Of a stretch of DNA of 64,000 nucleotides, positions 18,005 to 27,182 are shown one piece after another. The notes beneath the pieces were generated by a model. That model was not told the origin of the DNA. It saw only the letters and a list, made by a program, of their open reading frames with translations, and did not search any database. Each line of letters begins with the position of its first letter. Position 1 is the stretch's first letter. Both the position numbers and the translations under genes were made by a program. Source of the DNA: Streptomyces sp. NBC_01707 (GTDB lineage: Bacteria; Actinomycetota; Actinomycetes; Streptomycetales; Streptomycetaceae); contig NZ_CP109190.1 in NCBI RefSeq assembly GCF_041438805.1, positions 7,812,001 to 7,876,000 of the forward strand, given 5' to 3'.

Positions 18005-19207
18005 TCAGAGGAACGTCCGCCCCTCGCCACGGTACGTGGGCACGGTCGCCGTCACCCGGTCGCCCTCGATCAGCTGCAGCTCGTCGAAGCGTTCGCACAG
18101 CTCACCGGCCTTCGCGTGCCGGAACCACACCTTGTCGCCGATCAGCAGGTCGTCGGCCGGGGCGCCGAGCAGCGGTGTCTGCACCTCGCCGGGCCCCTCC
18201 TGCGGGTCGTAGCGCAGCCCTTCCGGCAGATACGGCACGGGCAGCCGGTCCGCCCCCGCGGCCCCCGACGCCGGGTAGCCGCCGCCGAGCACCGTCACCA
18301 CCCCCACGCCGGGCCGCCGCACCACGGGCTGCGCGAACAGCGCCGCCGGGCGGGCCGCGAACGACGTGTAGTTGTCGAACAGCCGCGGCGCGTAGAGCCC
18401 AGACCCGGCCGCGATCTCGGTCACCGCCGGCTCCGCCGCCGTGTGCTGCACACTGCCGGTGCCGCCGCCGTTCACGAACTCCAGATCCGGCGCCACCGTC
18501 CGTACGGCCCGGACCACCTCCGCCCGCCGGGCCGCCAGCTCCTTGCGGGCCGTCGCCTGCATCAGCCGGATCGCCCTGGACCGCAACGGCCGGCCGGCGA
18601 CCGAGTCCCCGACGCCGGCGATGTGGCCCTCGTACGCCATCAGACCGACCAGCCGGAAACCGGGCCTGCGCGCCACCGAGCGGGCCAGCTCCGCGAGCTG
18701 GGCGGGGGAGCGCAGCGGCGAACGCAGCGCCCCGATCCTGACCCGGCCGCCGAGCAGCCGCAGCGACGTGTCCAGCTCCAGACAGACCCGGATCTCCTCC
18801 TGGCCACCGGCCCGTGCCGCGTCGATCAGCTCCAGCTGCGCATGGTCGTCCACCATCACCGTGACCGCGGCGGCCAGCTTCGGGTCCCCGGCCAGCTCGG
18901 CGAAGGCGGACCGGTCGGCCGACGGATAGGCCAGCAGCACGTCGTCGAAACCGGCCCGGGCCAGCCACAGCGACTCGGCGAGCGTGAACGACATCACCCC
19001 GGCGAACCCCGGCCGCGCGAGCACCCGCTCCAGCAGCGTCCGGCAGCGCACCGACTTGCTCGCGACCCGGATCGGTTTCCCCGCCGCCCGGCGGACCAGG
19101 TCGTCGGCGTTGGCATCGAAGGCATCCAGATCGACCACGGCGATCGGGGCGTCGAGATGTGCGGTGGCCCGGTCGTAGCGGGTCCGGTCAGCGGCACGCG
19201 CAGTCAT
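18005..19207 (-). CDS. PLP-dependent amino acid aldolase/deaminase (alanine-racemase-fold)
   Basis: 400 residues. The N-terminal barrel starts APIAVVDLDAFDANADDL and carries the PLP lysine in PIRVASKSVRC, as in alanine racemase N-terminal and D-threonine aldolase families. Glycine-rich phosphate-binding segments are FVNGGGTGSVQ and VVTVLGGGYPASG. The C-terminal domain includes GDKVWFRHAKAGELCERFDEL, where the His and Cys match the metal-site arrangement of D-threonine aldolase-type enzymes. The precise reaction (threonine aldolase, serine dehydratase-type deaminase) is not decidable here. The start ATG follows the first family-like residues; the frame remains open far upstream but is not conserved-looking. 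Confidence 0.8.
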   Translation of the reverse strand: MTARAADRTRYDRATAHLDAPIAVVDLDAFDANADDLVRRAAGKPIRVASKSVRCRTLLERVLARPGFAGVMSFTLAESLWLARAGFDDVLLAYPSADRSAFAELAGDPKLAAAVTVMVDDHAQLELIDAARAGGQEEIRVCLELDTSLRLLGGRVRIGALRSPLRSPAQLAELARSVARRPGFRLVGLMAYEGHIAGVGDSVAGRPLRSRAIRLMQATARKELAARRAEVVRAVRTVAPDLEFVNGGGTGSVQHTAAEPAVTEIAAGSGLYAPRLFDNYTSFAARPAALFAQPVVRRPGVGVVTVLGGGYPASGAAGADRLPVPYLPEGLRYDPQEGPGEVQTPLLGAPADDLLIGDKVWFRHAKAGELCERFDELQLIEGDRVTATVPTYRGEGRTFL

Positions 19208-19309
19208 GGCCGCAGCTTGCCAGACACCTCTACCACTGGGTAGGGGGACGATCGGGGCAGATCTCCCAGGGGCGCGACGCCCGACTCCCGCCGGGCCCGT
19301 CGCAGCCCG

Positions 19310-19315
19310 TAGAGT
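19310..19315 (+). promoter_or_regulatory. -10-like box upstream of the proline-rich protein gene
   Basis: TAGAGT, 76 bp before the ATG at 19392, in the divergent gap with the PLP enzyme gene. A matching -35 box is not clear. Confidence 0.3.
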
Positions 19316-19391
19316 GACGGGACGCGGTGACCAACAGGCTTGCCTGTGCAGGTGATCCGCGAGCGGTACGGAACGTGGACCAGGGGGGCGG

Positions 19392-20729
19392 ATGAGTACC
19401 GAGGCGCAGCGCGCTCCCGTACCACCCCGTCCGACGGCGCCACCACGCCCGGCCGCACCACCGGACCCGCACGGGAACCCGGGGCGTACGACCGGGGCGA
19501 CGCCGCCGCTCCCGGCCCAGGCCCCGCAGCCGACGGCTCCGGTCCGCCAGGGAGCGGCCCCGGCCGACCAGGCTCCGCCGGGACCGGCGTTCGGTGCGCC
19601 CGAGCGCACCGCACCCGCCGTTCCCGCGCAGGACGCGCCGACGCGCGAAGCGCATGCCCCTGCCGCGGCCCCGACTTCCCCGCACCCGTCGGAACCGGAG
19701 CCGAAGCCGGTGGAGACGACCACTCGGCTCCGCGTCGTGCCCGCGGCCGCTGCCGCCCCTGCCCCTATCGCTCCACCCCGTCCCGGCACGGCGCCGCCCC
19801 CGCCGACCAGGCGGCGACCCGTAGGTGCTGTGGATCTCACCCCGCGTCCCGGCGCGACCCCGCCGCATCCCGGCGGCTATTTCCCTCCCGCGCGGACGCA
19901 CTCCCACGCCCTGCCGTACCCCAGGCCCGAGACGCCCGCCGAGACCACCACCCGGCTGCGTCCCGTCCCCACCCGCCGCCCCGCACGGACAGCCGCCGCG
20001 GCGGCCTGTGTGGTGCTCGGGCTCGGACTGATCGGCGGAGCGGTCACCGGGAGCTGGCTCATCAGCGACTCCTCGGCCGACGCCGGTGCACGAAGCCCCT
20101 ACGCCACCGGACGCACCGTCTGGCACAACGTCCCCGTGGACACCCTGTTCCCCCGCACCCTCAAAGGTGATGGCGCGGGGCCCGGTGGAGCGGACCGGGT
20201 CTGGACCCGGATCGCCGTCGCCCCGGACAGCGGCTGCACGACCGCCCTGGACCCGCTGCTGCTCAAGACGATCCGCCCGGTCGGCTGCGAGCGGCTGCTG
20301 CGAGCCACCTACGTGGACGCCACCTCCAGCAGCGTCACCACGGTCGGCATGATCTTCACCGAGGGTTCCACCGACGCGATGAGAGCGCTGAGCACCCGAT
20401 TCTCCGATCAGCACCTCGACGCACGCACCGACCTGATGCCTCGTACATACGCGGTCGAGGACACGGTCGCCGCCCACTTCGGCGACCGGCAGCGCGCCAG
20501 CTGGACCGTCCATGTGCTGACCGAGGTTCCGGTCGTCGTCTTCGCCGTCTCCGGGTTCGCGGACGGACGCACGGTCAGCGATCCGCAGCCGGTCGCGAGG
20601 GCGATCGCCGCGGACGCGACCACGGTCGCCGCGCAGGCCGGCCTCGGCCATGAGGCCAAGGGCATCGCCGACCGGATCGAGCGTGGGCTACGCCGGACCG
20701 TCACCGACCTCTCGGAGCAGCCGCGATGA
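19392..20729 (+). CDS. Proline-rich single-span membrane protein, partner of mycosin
   Basis: 445 residues. Residues 1-195 are an extremely Pro/Ala/Thr-rich, low-complexity cytoplasmic tail with repeated TTTRLR-type elements (ETTTRLRVVP, ETTTRLRPVP). One membrane span is at about residues 200-222. The last ~220 residues are extracytoplasmic and contain two cysteines (DSGCTTALDP, RPVGCERLL). No family is recognised. Its stop overlaps the mycosin start by 4 bp, so the two are translationally coupled; it may anchor or be a substrate of that protease. RBS AGGGGGG precedes the ATG. Confidence 0.78.
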   Translation: MSTEAQRAPVPPRPTAPPRPAAPPDPHGNPGRTTGATPPLPAQAPQPTAPVRQGAAPADQAPPGPAFGAPERTAPAVPAQDAPTREAHAPAAAPTSPHPSEPEPKPVETTTRLRVVPAAAAAPAPIAPPRPGTAPPPPTRRRPVGAVDLTPRPGATPPHPGGYFPPARTHSHALPYPRPETPAETTTRLRPVPTRRPARTAAAAACVVLGLGLIGGAVTGSWLISDSSADAGARSPYATGRTVWHNVPVDTLFPRTLKGDGAGPGGADRVWTRIAVAPDSGCTTALDPLLLKTIRPVGCERLLRATYVDATSSSVTTVGMIFTEGSTDAMRALSTRFSDQHLDARTDLMPRTYAVEDTVAAHFGDRQRASWTVHVLTEVPVVVFAVSGFADGRTVSDPQPVARAIAADATTVAAQAGLGHEAKGIADRIERGLRRTVTDLSEQPR

Positions 20730-21934
20730 ACAGCCGCCGCCACCGCCGAGCCCTCGGCGCGCTCTGCGCCGCCACCGTGTTCACGCTGCTCCCTGCCGTT
20801 CCCGCCCGCGCGGACACCATCCGGCCGCAGCAGTGGGGGCTGGAGGCGCTCCACACCGACCGGGCGTGGCAGACGACCAAGGGCCAAGGGATCACCGTCG
20901 CCGTCGTCGACACCGGGGTCGACGACAGCCTTCCCGACCTGGCGGGCCAGGTACTGCACGGCAAGGACCTGATCGGCTTCGGTGCCGGGCGAGGCGACCG
21001 CGCCTGGGCCCGCCACGGCACCGCGATGGCCGGAATCATCGCCGGCCGCGGCCACGGCGTCGGCCGCGCCGACGGAGTGCTCGGCATCGCCCCCGAGGCG
21101 AAGATCCTCCCGGTCCGGGTGATCCTCGAAGCCTCCGACCCGTCCCGCGACAAGGCCCGCGAGTCCCGCGGTACGGCCCTGGCCGACGGCATCCGCTGGG
21201 CCGCCGACCACGGCGCCGACGTCATCAACCTCTCCCTGGGCGACGACAGCGCATCCGCGCATCCCGAGGGCGGCGAGGACGCCGCCATCCAGTACGCGCT
21301 GAAGAAGGGTGCCGTCGTCGTCGCCTCGGCGGGCAACGGGGGCGAGAAGGGCGACCACATCTCGTACCCCGCCGCCTACCCCGGCGTGATCGCGGTCGCC
21401 GCCGTCGACCGTTACGGCACCCACGCGGCCTTCTCCACCCGGCACTGGTACGCCACCGTCAGCGCTCCCGGCGTAGACATAGTGGTCCCGGCCCCCGACC
21501 GTCACTACTACATCGAGTGGGGCACATCGGCCGCCTCCGCGTTCGTCTCCGGTGCGGTCGCGCTGGTCCGGGCCGCTCATCCAGGGCTCACGCCCGCCCA
21601 GGTGAAGAAGCTCCTGACGGACACCGCGCGCAACTCACCGGAGGGCGGCCGCGACGACTCCCGGGGCTACGGCATCGTCGACCCGGCCGCCGCGATCAAG
21701 GCGGGCGGCAAGCTGCGCAAGGCCGCTCTGCGGGCGGAGGCGGAGTCGGCCGGCTCCGCCGACTCCGCGAAGGCCGGCTACCGCAAGCGGTACTTCGGCC
21801 CCGGTCCCACCGCGCAGCACCGGGACGACGGCCCCGCAGGCTGGCTCGCCCCCGCCGCGGGCGGTCTGGGGGCCGTACTGCTGGCGCTGGCCGTGCTGCT
21901 GTGGCGCGACAGGAGAAGCACGCCACGCCGCTGA
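20726..21934 (+). CDS. Subtilisin-family (S8) membrane-anchored protease, mycosin-like
   Basis: 402 residues. A signal peptide (residues 1-29, ending VPARAD) is followed by an S8 catalytic domain with Asp62 (VVDTGVD), His97 (RHGTAMAGIIAG) and Ser268 (GTSAASAFVSG). A C-terminal span near 375-393 (GGLGAVLLALAVLLW) ends in RRS, the layout of MycP mycosins of type VII secretion. No ESX genes (EccB, EccC, WXG100) are present in the window, so it is an orphan. It is translationally coupled to the upstream proline-rich membrane protein. It likely cleaves an exported substrate at the outer face of the membrane. Confidence 0.88.
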   Translation: MNSRRHRRALGALCAATVFTLLPAVPARADTIRPQQWGLEALHTDRAWQTTKGQGITVAVVDTGVDDSLPDLAGQVLHGKDLIGFGAGRGDRAWARHGTAMAGIIAGRGHGVGRADGVLGIAPEAKILPVRVILEASDPSRDKARESRGTALADGIRWAADHGADVINLSLGDDSASAHPEGGEDAAIQYALKKGAVVVASAGNGGEKGDHISYPAAYPGVIAVAAVDRYGTHAAFSTRHWYATVSAPGVDIVVPAPDRHYYIEWGTSAASAFVSGAVALVRAAHPGLTPAQVKKLLTDTARNSPEGGRDDSRGYGIVDPAAAIKAGGKLRKAALRAEAESAGSADSAKAGYRKRYFGPGPTAQHRDDGPAGWLAPAAGGLGAVLLALAVLLWRDRRSTPRR

Positions 21935-21992
21935 AGTTGTGGCGGCGACCCGGCGATCCTCCCGGTCGTCCGGCAGTGAGGCCCGTACGCCC

Positions 21993-22925
21993 TCAGCGCG
22001 CCCTGTCGAGCACCCCGACCGCGGCCTTCGCGACCGACTCCACCCGCTCGATCCCCGTCGCCATGGTCTGCTGCCCGGTGGAGAGCACCGCCACCAGGTA
22101 CGTGTGCCCGTTGCTCCTCACCCGCCCGATGCTGTTGATGTCCCAGAGGCCGGTGGTGCTCCGCGGCATCCACCCGTTCTTCAGCGCCCAGTCGCTGCCC
22201 GCCGCGGACACCCCCCAGTGCTGATCAGCAGCCACGTTCCGCATCAGCCCCTGCAAATAGGCGCGCGAGTCCTCGGTGAGCTTCGAGTGCGTACCGAACA
22301 CCGTCTTCAGCAGTACCAGCTGATCCGCCGCCGTGGTCCGGGTCAGCCCCCACGCAGCCGCGGCGGTCGTGCCGACGAGGCCGAACCGGGTGTTGGCCGC
22401 GTCGAGCCCGGTCGTCCCGCCGATCGTCCGCAGCAGCGCGGTGGCGGCGTCGTTGTCGCTGTTCTCGATCATGGTGACGGAACGGCCGCGTTCGTACGCG
22501 GTGAGCTCCCGCCCCTGGTCCTGGGCCCGGAGCAGCAGCGCCGCGAGGATGTCGACCTTGACGATGCTCGCGGTGGCGTACGTCCCGTTCCCGTACACCG
22601 CACCGGCCCCGACCGCGGAGTCCAGCACCGCGACCGACACGCTGGAGTCGCCGGCCAGCGGCGCCACCGCCGTGGCAAGCTCCGCGTCCAGATCCACCTC
22701 GGGCTCCTCGCTCGTCACCACCGGAGCCGGCGGGCCCGGAGCCGGTGAGGCCGCGGCCGACGACACTGAGGCGACGGGGCCGGGCCCCGGGTCCGACCAC
22801 CGGCCCACCAGATACATGCCGCCCGCAACGGAACCGGCCAGCAGGAACACGGTGGTCACGGACGCGGACAGTACGGACGTGCGCATCTTCGTACTTGTCT
22901 TCGTCTTCGGCATCGGCAGGGTCAT
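21993..22925 (-). CDS. Class A beta-lactamase-like serine hydrolase, membrane-anchored
   Basis: 310 residues. An N-terminal hydrophobic segment (about residues 15-38) and a Pro/Ala/Ser-rich linker precede a penicillin-binding fold: S-x-x-K in TASIVK near residue 119, the SDN loop in ENSDNDAATALL near 154, and KNG in ALKNGWMP near 248 in place of the usual KTG. No clear Glu166-type ExxLN omega-loop motif was found, so it may not hydrolyse beta-lactams; a cell-wall or peptidase role is possible. The start is the ATG of MTLPMPKTK, with an alternative four codons later. It is divergent from the SseB gene. Confidence 0.8.
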   Translation of the reverse strand: MTLPMPKTKTSTKMRTSVLSASVTTVFLLAGSVAGGMYLVGRWSDPGPGPVASVSSAAASPAPGPPAPVVTSEEPEVDLDAELATAVAPLAGDSSVSVAVLDSAVGAGAVYGNGTYATASIVKVDILAALLLRAQDQGRELTAYERGRSVTMIENSDNDAATALLRTIGGTTGLDAANTRFGLVGTTAAAAWGLTRTTAADQLVLLKTVFGTHSKLTEDSRAYLQGLMRNVAADQHWGVSAAGSDWALKNGWMPRSTTGLWDINSIGRVRSNGHTYLVAVLSTGQQTMATGIERVESVAKAAVGVLDRAR

Positions 22926-23012
22926 GGAACCGGACGCTAGGAAGAGCACCTGGCAACGGGCTGTGGTCCACCTGAGGGCTTCGTGAGAAACCGCACCGAC
23001 TACGCTCAGCCT

Positions 23013-23741
23013 GTGGCGCAGAAGAACATTCCGGACTCCGGTTACTCCGACGACGATGGCACGGCCGACCCCGCACTGACCGCGGCACTCGCCGCCTGGG
23101 CCGAGGACCGTACGGCCATCGGCCCAGTCCTCGAGGCACTCGGGGGCGCCCGCCTCCTGGTCCCCGTCGTCGCCGTCCTCGGGGAGGTGGAGGAGGACGA
23201 AACCGGGCTGCGCCGGGAGAAGACCAGTGACATGGCCGTGCCCACGCTCCAGGCCGGGGACCGTCGCGCCCTGCCCGCCTTCACCTCGACCGCCTCGCTG
23301 GCGCTCTGGGACCCGCAGGCCCGCCCCGTCGCAGTACCCCTGCATCAGGCGTTGCAGGCCGCCGCGCACGAGAAGGCGGACACGGTGGTGCTCGATCTCG
23401 CGGGCCCCGTCGCGTTCGAGCTGACCGGCTCCGCACTGCTCGCGCTCGCCGAGGGCCGCACCAGCGCCGACCCGCTGGACGATCCCGCGGTCACCTCCGC
23501 GGTACGCGAGGCGGTCGCCGCCGAGCCCGCGGTGATCCGCGCCCATCTCGTCCCGGGCCGGGCAGGCGGCACCCTCGCCCTGGTCCTGGCCCCCGACGCG
23601 GCACCTGCCGACGCGGCCCGCCGGGTCGCGGAGTCCCTGGCCGCCGACGAGGTGCTGCGCGCCCGGCTGGTGCGGGGCCTGGACCTGGCGCTGCTCCCGG
23701 CCGACGCGCTCACACCCGGTGAGCCTCTCTTCGTACGCTGA
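23013..23741 (+). CDS. SseB-family protein
   Basis: 242 residues from GTG. Residues ~12-125 form the SseB N-terminal domain ([37 protein letters not shown] ... [15 protein letters not shown]), widespread in Streptomyces next to translation genes; the C-terminal ~110 residues are the companion domain. Function is unknown. A -10-like TACGCT ends 6 bp before the GTG, suggesting a leaderless transcript. The frame extends 10 codons upstream to 22983 without a good ribosome site, so the later GTG ([10 protein letters not shown]) is preferred. Confidence 0.82.
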   Translation: MAQKNIPDSGYSDDDGTADPALTAALAAWAEDRTAIGPVLEALGGARLLVPVVAVLGEVEEDETGLRREKTSDMAVPTLQAGDRRALPAFTSTASLALWDPQARPVAVPLHQALQAAAHEKADTVVLDLAGPVAFELTGSALLALAEGRTSADPLDDPAVTSAVREAVAAEPAVIRAHLVPGRAGGTLALVLAPDAAPADAARRVAESLAADEVLRARLVRGLDLALLPADALTPGEPLFVR

Positions 23742-23764
23742 TCGGCCGACCGGCCCGCGAACGG

Positions 23765-23800
23765 CGTGAGCCCCCTGCCCGGACGGGCAGGGGGCTCACG
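23765..23800. terminator. Bidirectional terminator between SseB and DUF1844 genes
   Basis: Perfect 16-bp inverted repeat (23765-23780 with 23785-23800) around a 4-nt loop, between two convergent genes. Confidence 0.85.
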
Positions 23801-23833
23801 GACGTCGAAGGAAGGAAAGGGGCGGGGCCGGAC

Positions 23834-24196
23834 TCAGCCGAAGACGGGGCCGGTGTACTTCTCGCCGGGGCCCTGGCCCGGCTCGTCCGGAACGAGCGAC
23901 GCCTCGCGGAACGCCAGCTGCAGCGACTTCAGACCGTCCCGCAGCGGCGCCGCGTGGAACGAGCTGATCTCGGTGGTGCTCGCGTCCAGCAGACCGGCCA
24001 GCGCGTGGACCAGCTTGCGGGCCTCGTCGAGGTCCTTGTGCTTGTCGCCGTCCTCGGTCAGACCGAGCTTCACGGCGGCGGCACTCATCAGATTGACGGC
24101 GACCGTCACGATCACCTCGACCGCGGGGACCTCCGCGATGTCGCGGGCCATGTCGTCGAAGTCGGGGGTTTCACTGTTGGGGGTCGCGTCACTCAT
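23834..24196 (-). CDS. DUF1844 domain protein
   Basis: 120 residues, the usual size of the DUF1844 family, mostly alpha-helical ([24 protein letters not shown] ... [15 protein letters not shown]). The family is conserved beside infC in actinobacteria, as here, but has no assigned function. It is divergent from the infC operon and shares its upstream region. Confidence 0.85.
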   Translation of the reverse strand: MSDATPNSETPDFDDMARDIAEVPAVEVIVTVAVNLMSAAAVKLGLTEDGDKHKDLDEARKLVHALAGLLDASTTEISSFHAAPLRDGLKSLQLAFREASLVPDEPGQGPGEKYTGPVFG

Positions 24197-24470
24197 GAGC
24201 CATACGATAGGCCCACGCCTGCCCGCCCCCGTCCGCGGGAGCTGCGCGAGAGGTGCTCGGGTCGCACCACCCCGGGGGAGCTGCTAACCTTGTGTAACGA
24301 CCGGCTGGGCATCTATGTGTCCGGCCCACAAGTGGAGGCTCCGATCTCCCACCTGACCATCCTCCGGGACGGCAGGTCACCGGTCAGGTGGCGCCCATCG
24401 TTCCGTACGGACGATGGAGCCGCCCGATGCGCCCCGCGGTTGACCGCGGCGGTGTTCCGGTTTTCCAGGA

Positions 24471-24501
24471 GCCCCGCCTGTGTCCCGTCCGGGGCATTTT
24501 T
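24471..24501 (+). terminator. Attenuator-like hairpin in the infC leader
   Basis: GCCCCG (24471-24476) pairs with CGGGGC (24490-24495), followed by A and TTTTT (24497-24501), 85 bp before the infC start. A stem plus T-run inside the leader of infC-rpmI-rplT suggests premature termination control; leaders of this operon are regulated in other bacteria. Confidence 0.55.
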
Positions 24502-24586
24502 GATGTGCTGGTGCGGTTGGTCTCAGGAAAACAGACGTTACGTGGCTGTCCGCCAGGCGGCCGCGTGGTGCTACCGAGGAGGATCC

Positions 24587-25252
24587 ATCAGCGCCGAGCC
24601 CCGCATCAACGACCGGATTCGCGTTCCCGAGGTGCGACTTGTCGGTCCCAGCGGCGAGCAGGTCGGGATTGTTCCGCTTGCCAAGGCCCTGGAACTCGCA
24701 CAGGAGTACGACCTCGACCTGGTCGAGGTGGCGGCGACCGCCCGTCCGCCCGTGTGCAAGCTCATGGACTACGGGAAGTTCAAGTACGAGTCGGCCATGA
24801 AGGCCCGTGAGGCGCGTAAGAACCAGGCGCACACGGTCATCAAGGAGATGAAGCTCCGGCCGAAGATCGACCCGCACGACTATGACACCAAGAAGGGTCA
24901 CGTCGTTCGGTTCCTCAAGCAGGGCGACAAGGTCAAGATCACGATCATGTTCCGTGGTCGTGAGCAGTCCCGCCCTGAGCTGGGCTTCCGACTGCTTCAG
25001 CGTCTCGCTTCGGACGTCGAGGAACTCGGCTTCATCGAGTCGAATCCGAAGCAGGACGGCCGGAACATGATCATGGTTCTGGGCCCGCACAAGAAGAAGA
25101 CCGAAGCCATGGCCGAGGCCCGTGAGGCCCAGGCCGCCCGCAAGGCGGAGCGTCAGGGCTACACGCCCGACGCCGAGACCGCGGAAGAGGCTGCCGAGGC
25201 TCCGGCCGAGGCGCAGCCCGAGGCTTCGGCCGATACACCTTCCGAGGCGTGA
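24587..25252 (+). CDS. infC: Translation initiation factor IF-3, rare ATC start
   Basis: 221 residues counted from ATC. Conserved N-domain ([18 protein letters not shown]...[13 protein letters not shown]), the linker [11 protein letters not shown], and C-domain ([17 protein letters not shown]...[12 protein letters not shown]) are intact; an extra Ala/Glu-rich tail of ~40 residues follows. IF-3 binds the 30S subunit and discriminates against non-AUG starts. The Shine-Dalgarno AGGAGG at 24577-24582 lies 4 nt before ATC, and no in-frame ATG, GTG or TTG is suitably placed. This fits the autoregulatory rare start codon known for infC. First gene of infC-rpmI-rplT. Confidence 0.93.
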   Translation: MSAEPRINDRIRVPEVRLVGPSGEQVGIVPLAKALELAQEYDLDLVEVAATARPPVCKLMDYGKFKYESAMKAREARKNQAHTVIKEMKLRPKIDPHDYDTKKGHVVRFLKQGDKVKITIMFRGREQSRPELGFRLLQRLASDVEELGFIESNPKQDGRNMIMVLGPHKKKTEAMAEAREAQAARKAERQGYTPDAETAEEAAEAPAEAQPEASADTPSEA

Positions 25253-25372
25253 CCTCAGGGGGCGCCATCCAGGCGGCCCCGGGTCCCCCCGGAATTCCCA
25301 CCAAGATCTGACGCCCCTGCTGTCCGGTGCCCGCACCGCGAGGGGCGCCACTGACGAGGAGAGAACGGCGCG

Positions 25373-25567
25373 ATGCCGAAGAACAAGACGCACAGCGGTG
25401 CCAGCAAGCGCTTCAAGATCACCGGCTCCGGCAAGGTGCTCCGCGAGAAGGCCGGCAAGCGCCACCTGCTCGAGCACAAGTCGTCCAAGAAGACCCGCTC
25501 GCTGACCGGCACGGTCGTCGTGGCTCCGGCCGACGCCAAGAAGATCAAGAAGCTTCTCGGCAAGTGA
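25373..25567 (+). CDS. rpmI: 50S ribosomal protein L35
   Basis: 64 residues, complete: [36 protein letters not shown] is the L35 signature. It binds 23S rRNA in the large subunit. It lies between infC and rplT in the standard order, 120 bp after infC and 114 bp before rplT. Confidence 0.97.
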   Translation: MPKNKTHSGASKRFKITGSGKVLREKAGKRHLLEHKSSKKTRSLTGTVVVAPADAKKIKKLLGK

Positions 25568-25681
25568 GGCCGGGCCCCTGGTGAATCCGGGGGCACGACC
25601 TCTGTCACACCGGGACCAATTCGTTTCCGGGCTGGGTGAGTCGATACCGTGAACACCAGCCCCGCTACAAGGAGTTAACAA

Positions 25682-26065
25682 GTGGCACGCGTCAAGCGGG
25701 CAGTCAACGCCCACAAGAAGCGCCGGGCAATCCTCGAGGCCGCCAGCGGTTACCGCGGTCAGCGCTCGCGCCTGTACCGCAAGGCCAAGGAGCAGGTCAC
25801 CCACTCCCTGGTCTACAACTACAACGACCGCAAGAAGCGCAAGGGCGACTTCCGTCAGCTGTGGATCCAGCGCATCAACGCCGCTGCCCGCCAGAACGGC
25901 ATGACGTACAACCGCCTCATCCAGGGTCTGAAGGCCGCCAACATCGAGGTGGACCGCAAGATCCTGGCCGAGCTCGCGGTCAACGACGCCAACGCGTTCG
26001 CCGCCCTCGTCGAGGTTGCCCAGAAGGCCCTCCCGAGCGACGTCAACGCCCCGAAGGCCGCCTGA
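25682..26065 (+). CDS. rplT: 50S ribosomal protein L20
   Basis: 127 residues from GTG behind AAGGAG. Family signature [37 protein letters not shown] is present. L20 binds 23S rRNA early in 50S assembly and in several bacteria represses its own operon. A 12-bp-stem terminator follows 26 bp downstream, closing infC-rpmI-rplT. Confidence 0.97.
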   Translation: MARVKRAVNAHKKRRAILEAASGYRGQRSRLYRKAKEQVTHSLVYNYNDRKKRKGDFRQLWIQRINAAARQNGMTYNRLIQGLKAANIEVDRKILAELAVNDANAFAALVEVAQKALPSDVNAPKAA

Positions 26066-26091
26066 TCCAGGGCACACTTCTTGGTTTTGAG

Positions 26092-26126
26092 CCGGACCCG
26101 CAGGCGCTCGTCGTCTGCGGGTCCGG
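26092..26126 (+). terminator. Terminator of infC-rpmI-rplT
   Basis: Perfect 12-bp inverted repeat (26092-26103 with 26115-26126), 11-nt loop, directly after rplT. Confidence 0.8.
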
Positions 26127-26197
26127 TGCGTTGCACGACATGTTCCGTACCTCCGCCCGATCCGTTCCTCCGCACGCAGAGAGGCCCGCCGCCGACC

Positions 26198-27040
26198 ATG
26201 GGCACCCCCGAACTGATCTCCCCGCGATCGCCACGTGTCGCCGCCGCCCGGCGCCTTGCCAGGCGCAACTTCCGCGGCAAGGAGCGACGGTTCATCGCCG
26301 AGGGGCCGCAGGCCGTGCGCGAGGCAGCCGGGCACCGTGGCAGCGACGGTGAGCCGACGCTGCTGGAGCTCTTCGCCACCGTCGAGGCGGCCGAGCGGTA
26401 CACCGACATCGTCGACGCCGCCCACGCGGCCGGTGCCCGGGTGCACCTCGCCGACGGCGACACGCTCGCCGAGATGTCGCAGACCGTCACGCCGCAGGGC
26501 CTGATCGGTGTCTGCCGCTTCCTCGACTCGCCGTTCGAGTCCATCCTCGCCGCGAAGCCCACCCTGGTCGCCGTCCTCGCCCATGTACGCGACCCCGGGA
26601 ACGCCGGTACGGTGCTGCGCTGTGCCGACGCCGCGGGCGCCGACGCCGTCGTGCTCACGGACGCCTCCGTGGACCTGTACAACCCCAAGTCCGTGCGTGC
26701 GTCCGTCGGTTCGCTCTTCCATCTTCCGGTCGCCGTCGGTGTGCCGGTGGAGCAGGCCGTGCGGGGACTGCGGGACGCGGGCGTACGGATCCTGGCCGCC
26801 GACGGCGCAGGCGACGACGACCTCGACGACGAGCTCGACGCGGGAACCATGGGCGGGCCGACCGCATGGGTCTTCGGCAACGAGGCCTGGGGCCTGCCGG
26901 AGGAGACCCGGGCGCTCGCCGACGCCGTCGTACGGGTGCCTATCCACGGCAAGGCGGAGAGCCTCAACCTGGCCACCGCCGCGGCCGTCTGTCTGTACGC
27001 CTCGGCGCGCGCCCAGCGCCCCCGCCGCACCACCGACTGA
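26198..27040 (+). CDS. TrmH/SpoU-family RNA 2'-O-methyltransferase
   Basis: 280 residues from the ATG of MGTPELISPRSPRVAAARRL. An N-terminal substrate-binding domain (RNFRGKERRFIAEGPQAVREA) precedes a SPOUT knotted domain with its three motifs: RDPGNAGTVLRCADAAGADAVVL, NPKSVRASVGSLFHLPV and PIHGKAESLNLATAAAVCLY. It uses S-adenosylmethionine to methylate a ribose in rRNA or tRNA. Position next to rplT and ahead of pheST is a common actinobacterial arrangement. Confidence 0.92.
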   Translation: MGTPELISPRSPRVAAARRLARRNFRGKERRFIAEGPQAVREAAGHRGSDGEPTLLELFATVEAAERYTDIVDAAHAAGARVHLADGDTLAEMSQTVTPQGLIGVCRFLDSPFESILAAKPTLVAVLAHVRDPGNAGTVLRCADAAGADAVVLTDASVDLYNPKSVRASVGSLFHLPVAVGVPVEQAVRGLRDAGVRILAADGAGDDDLDDELDAGTMGGPTAWVFGNEAWGLPEETRALADAVVRVPIHGKAESLNLATAAAVCLYASARAQRPRRTTD

Positions 27041-27127
27041 CCGTCCCGCGCGCCGGCCGGTACCCGGTCGCCCGGCGCATCGCAGCGGTGCGCTGCCACG
27101 GGGTGTCGCTCCGTCACCGACGACTAG

Positions 27128-27133
27128 TAGGGT
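27128..27133 (+). promoter_or_regulatory. -10-like box upstream of the sensor kinase gene
   Basis: TAGGGT, 49 bp before the ATG at 27183. The -35 region is not obvious. Confidence 0.3.
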
Positions 27134-27182
27134 GACGGACTCGGGGCCCACTGCACCGGTTCGAGAGGTGGGGTACGGGAAT

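Noticed and set aside
18005..19840. N-terminal extension of the PLP enzyme to 19840
   Set aside because: The extra 211 codons overlap the divergent proline-rich protein gene and its promoter area and read as Gly/Ala/Arg low complexity; the family-like sequence starts at 19207.
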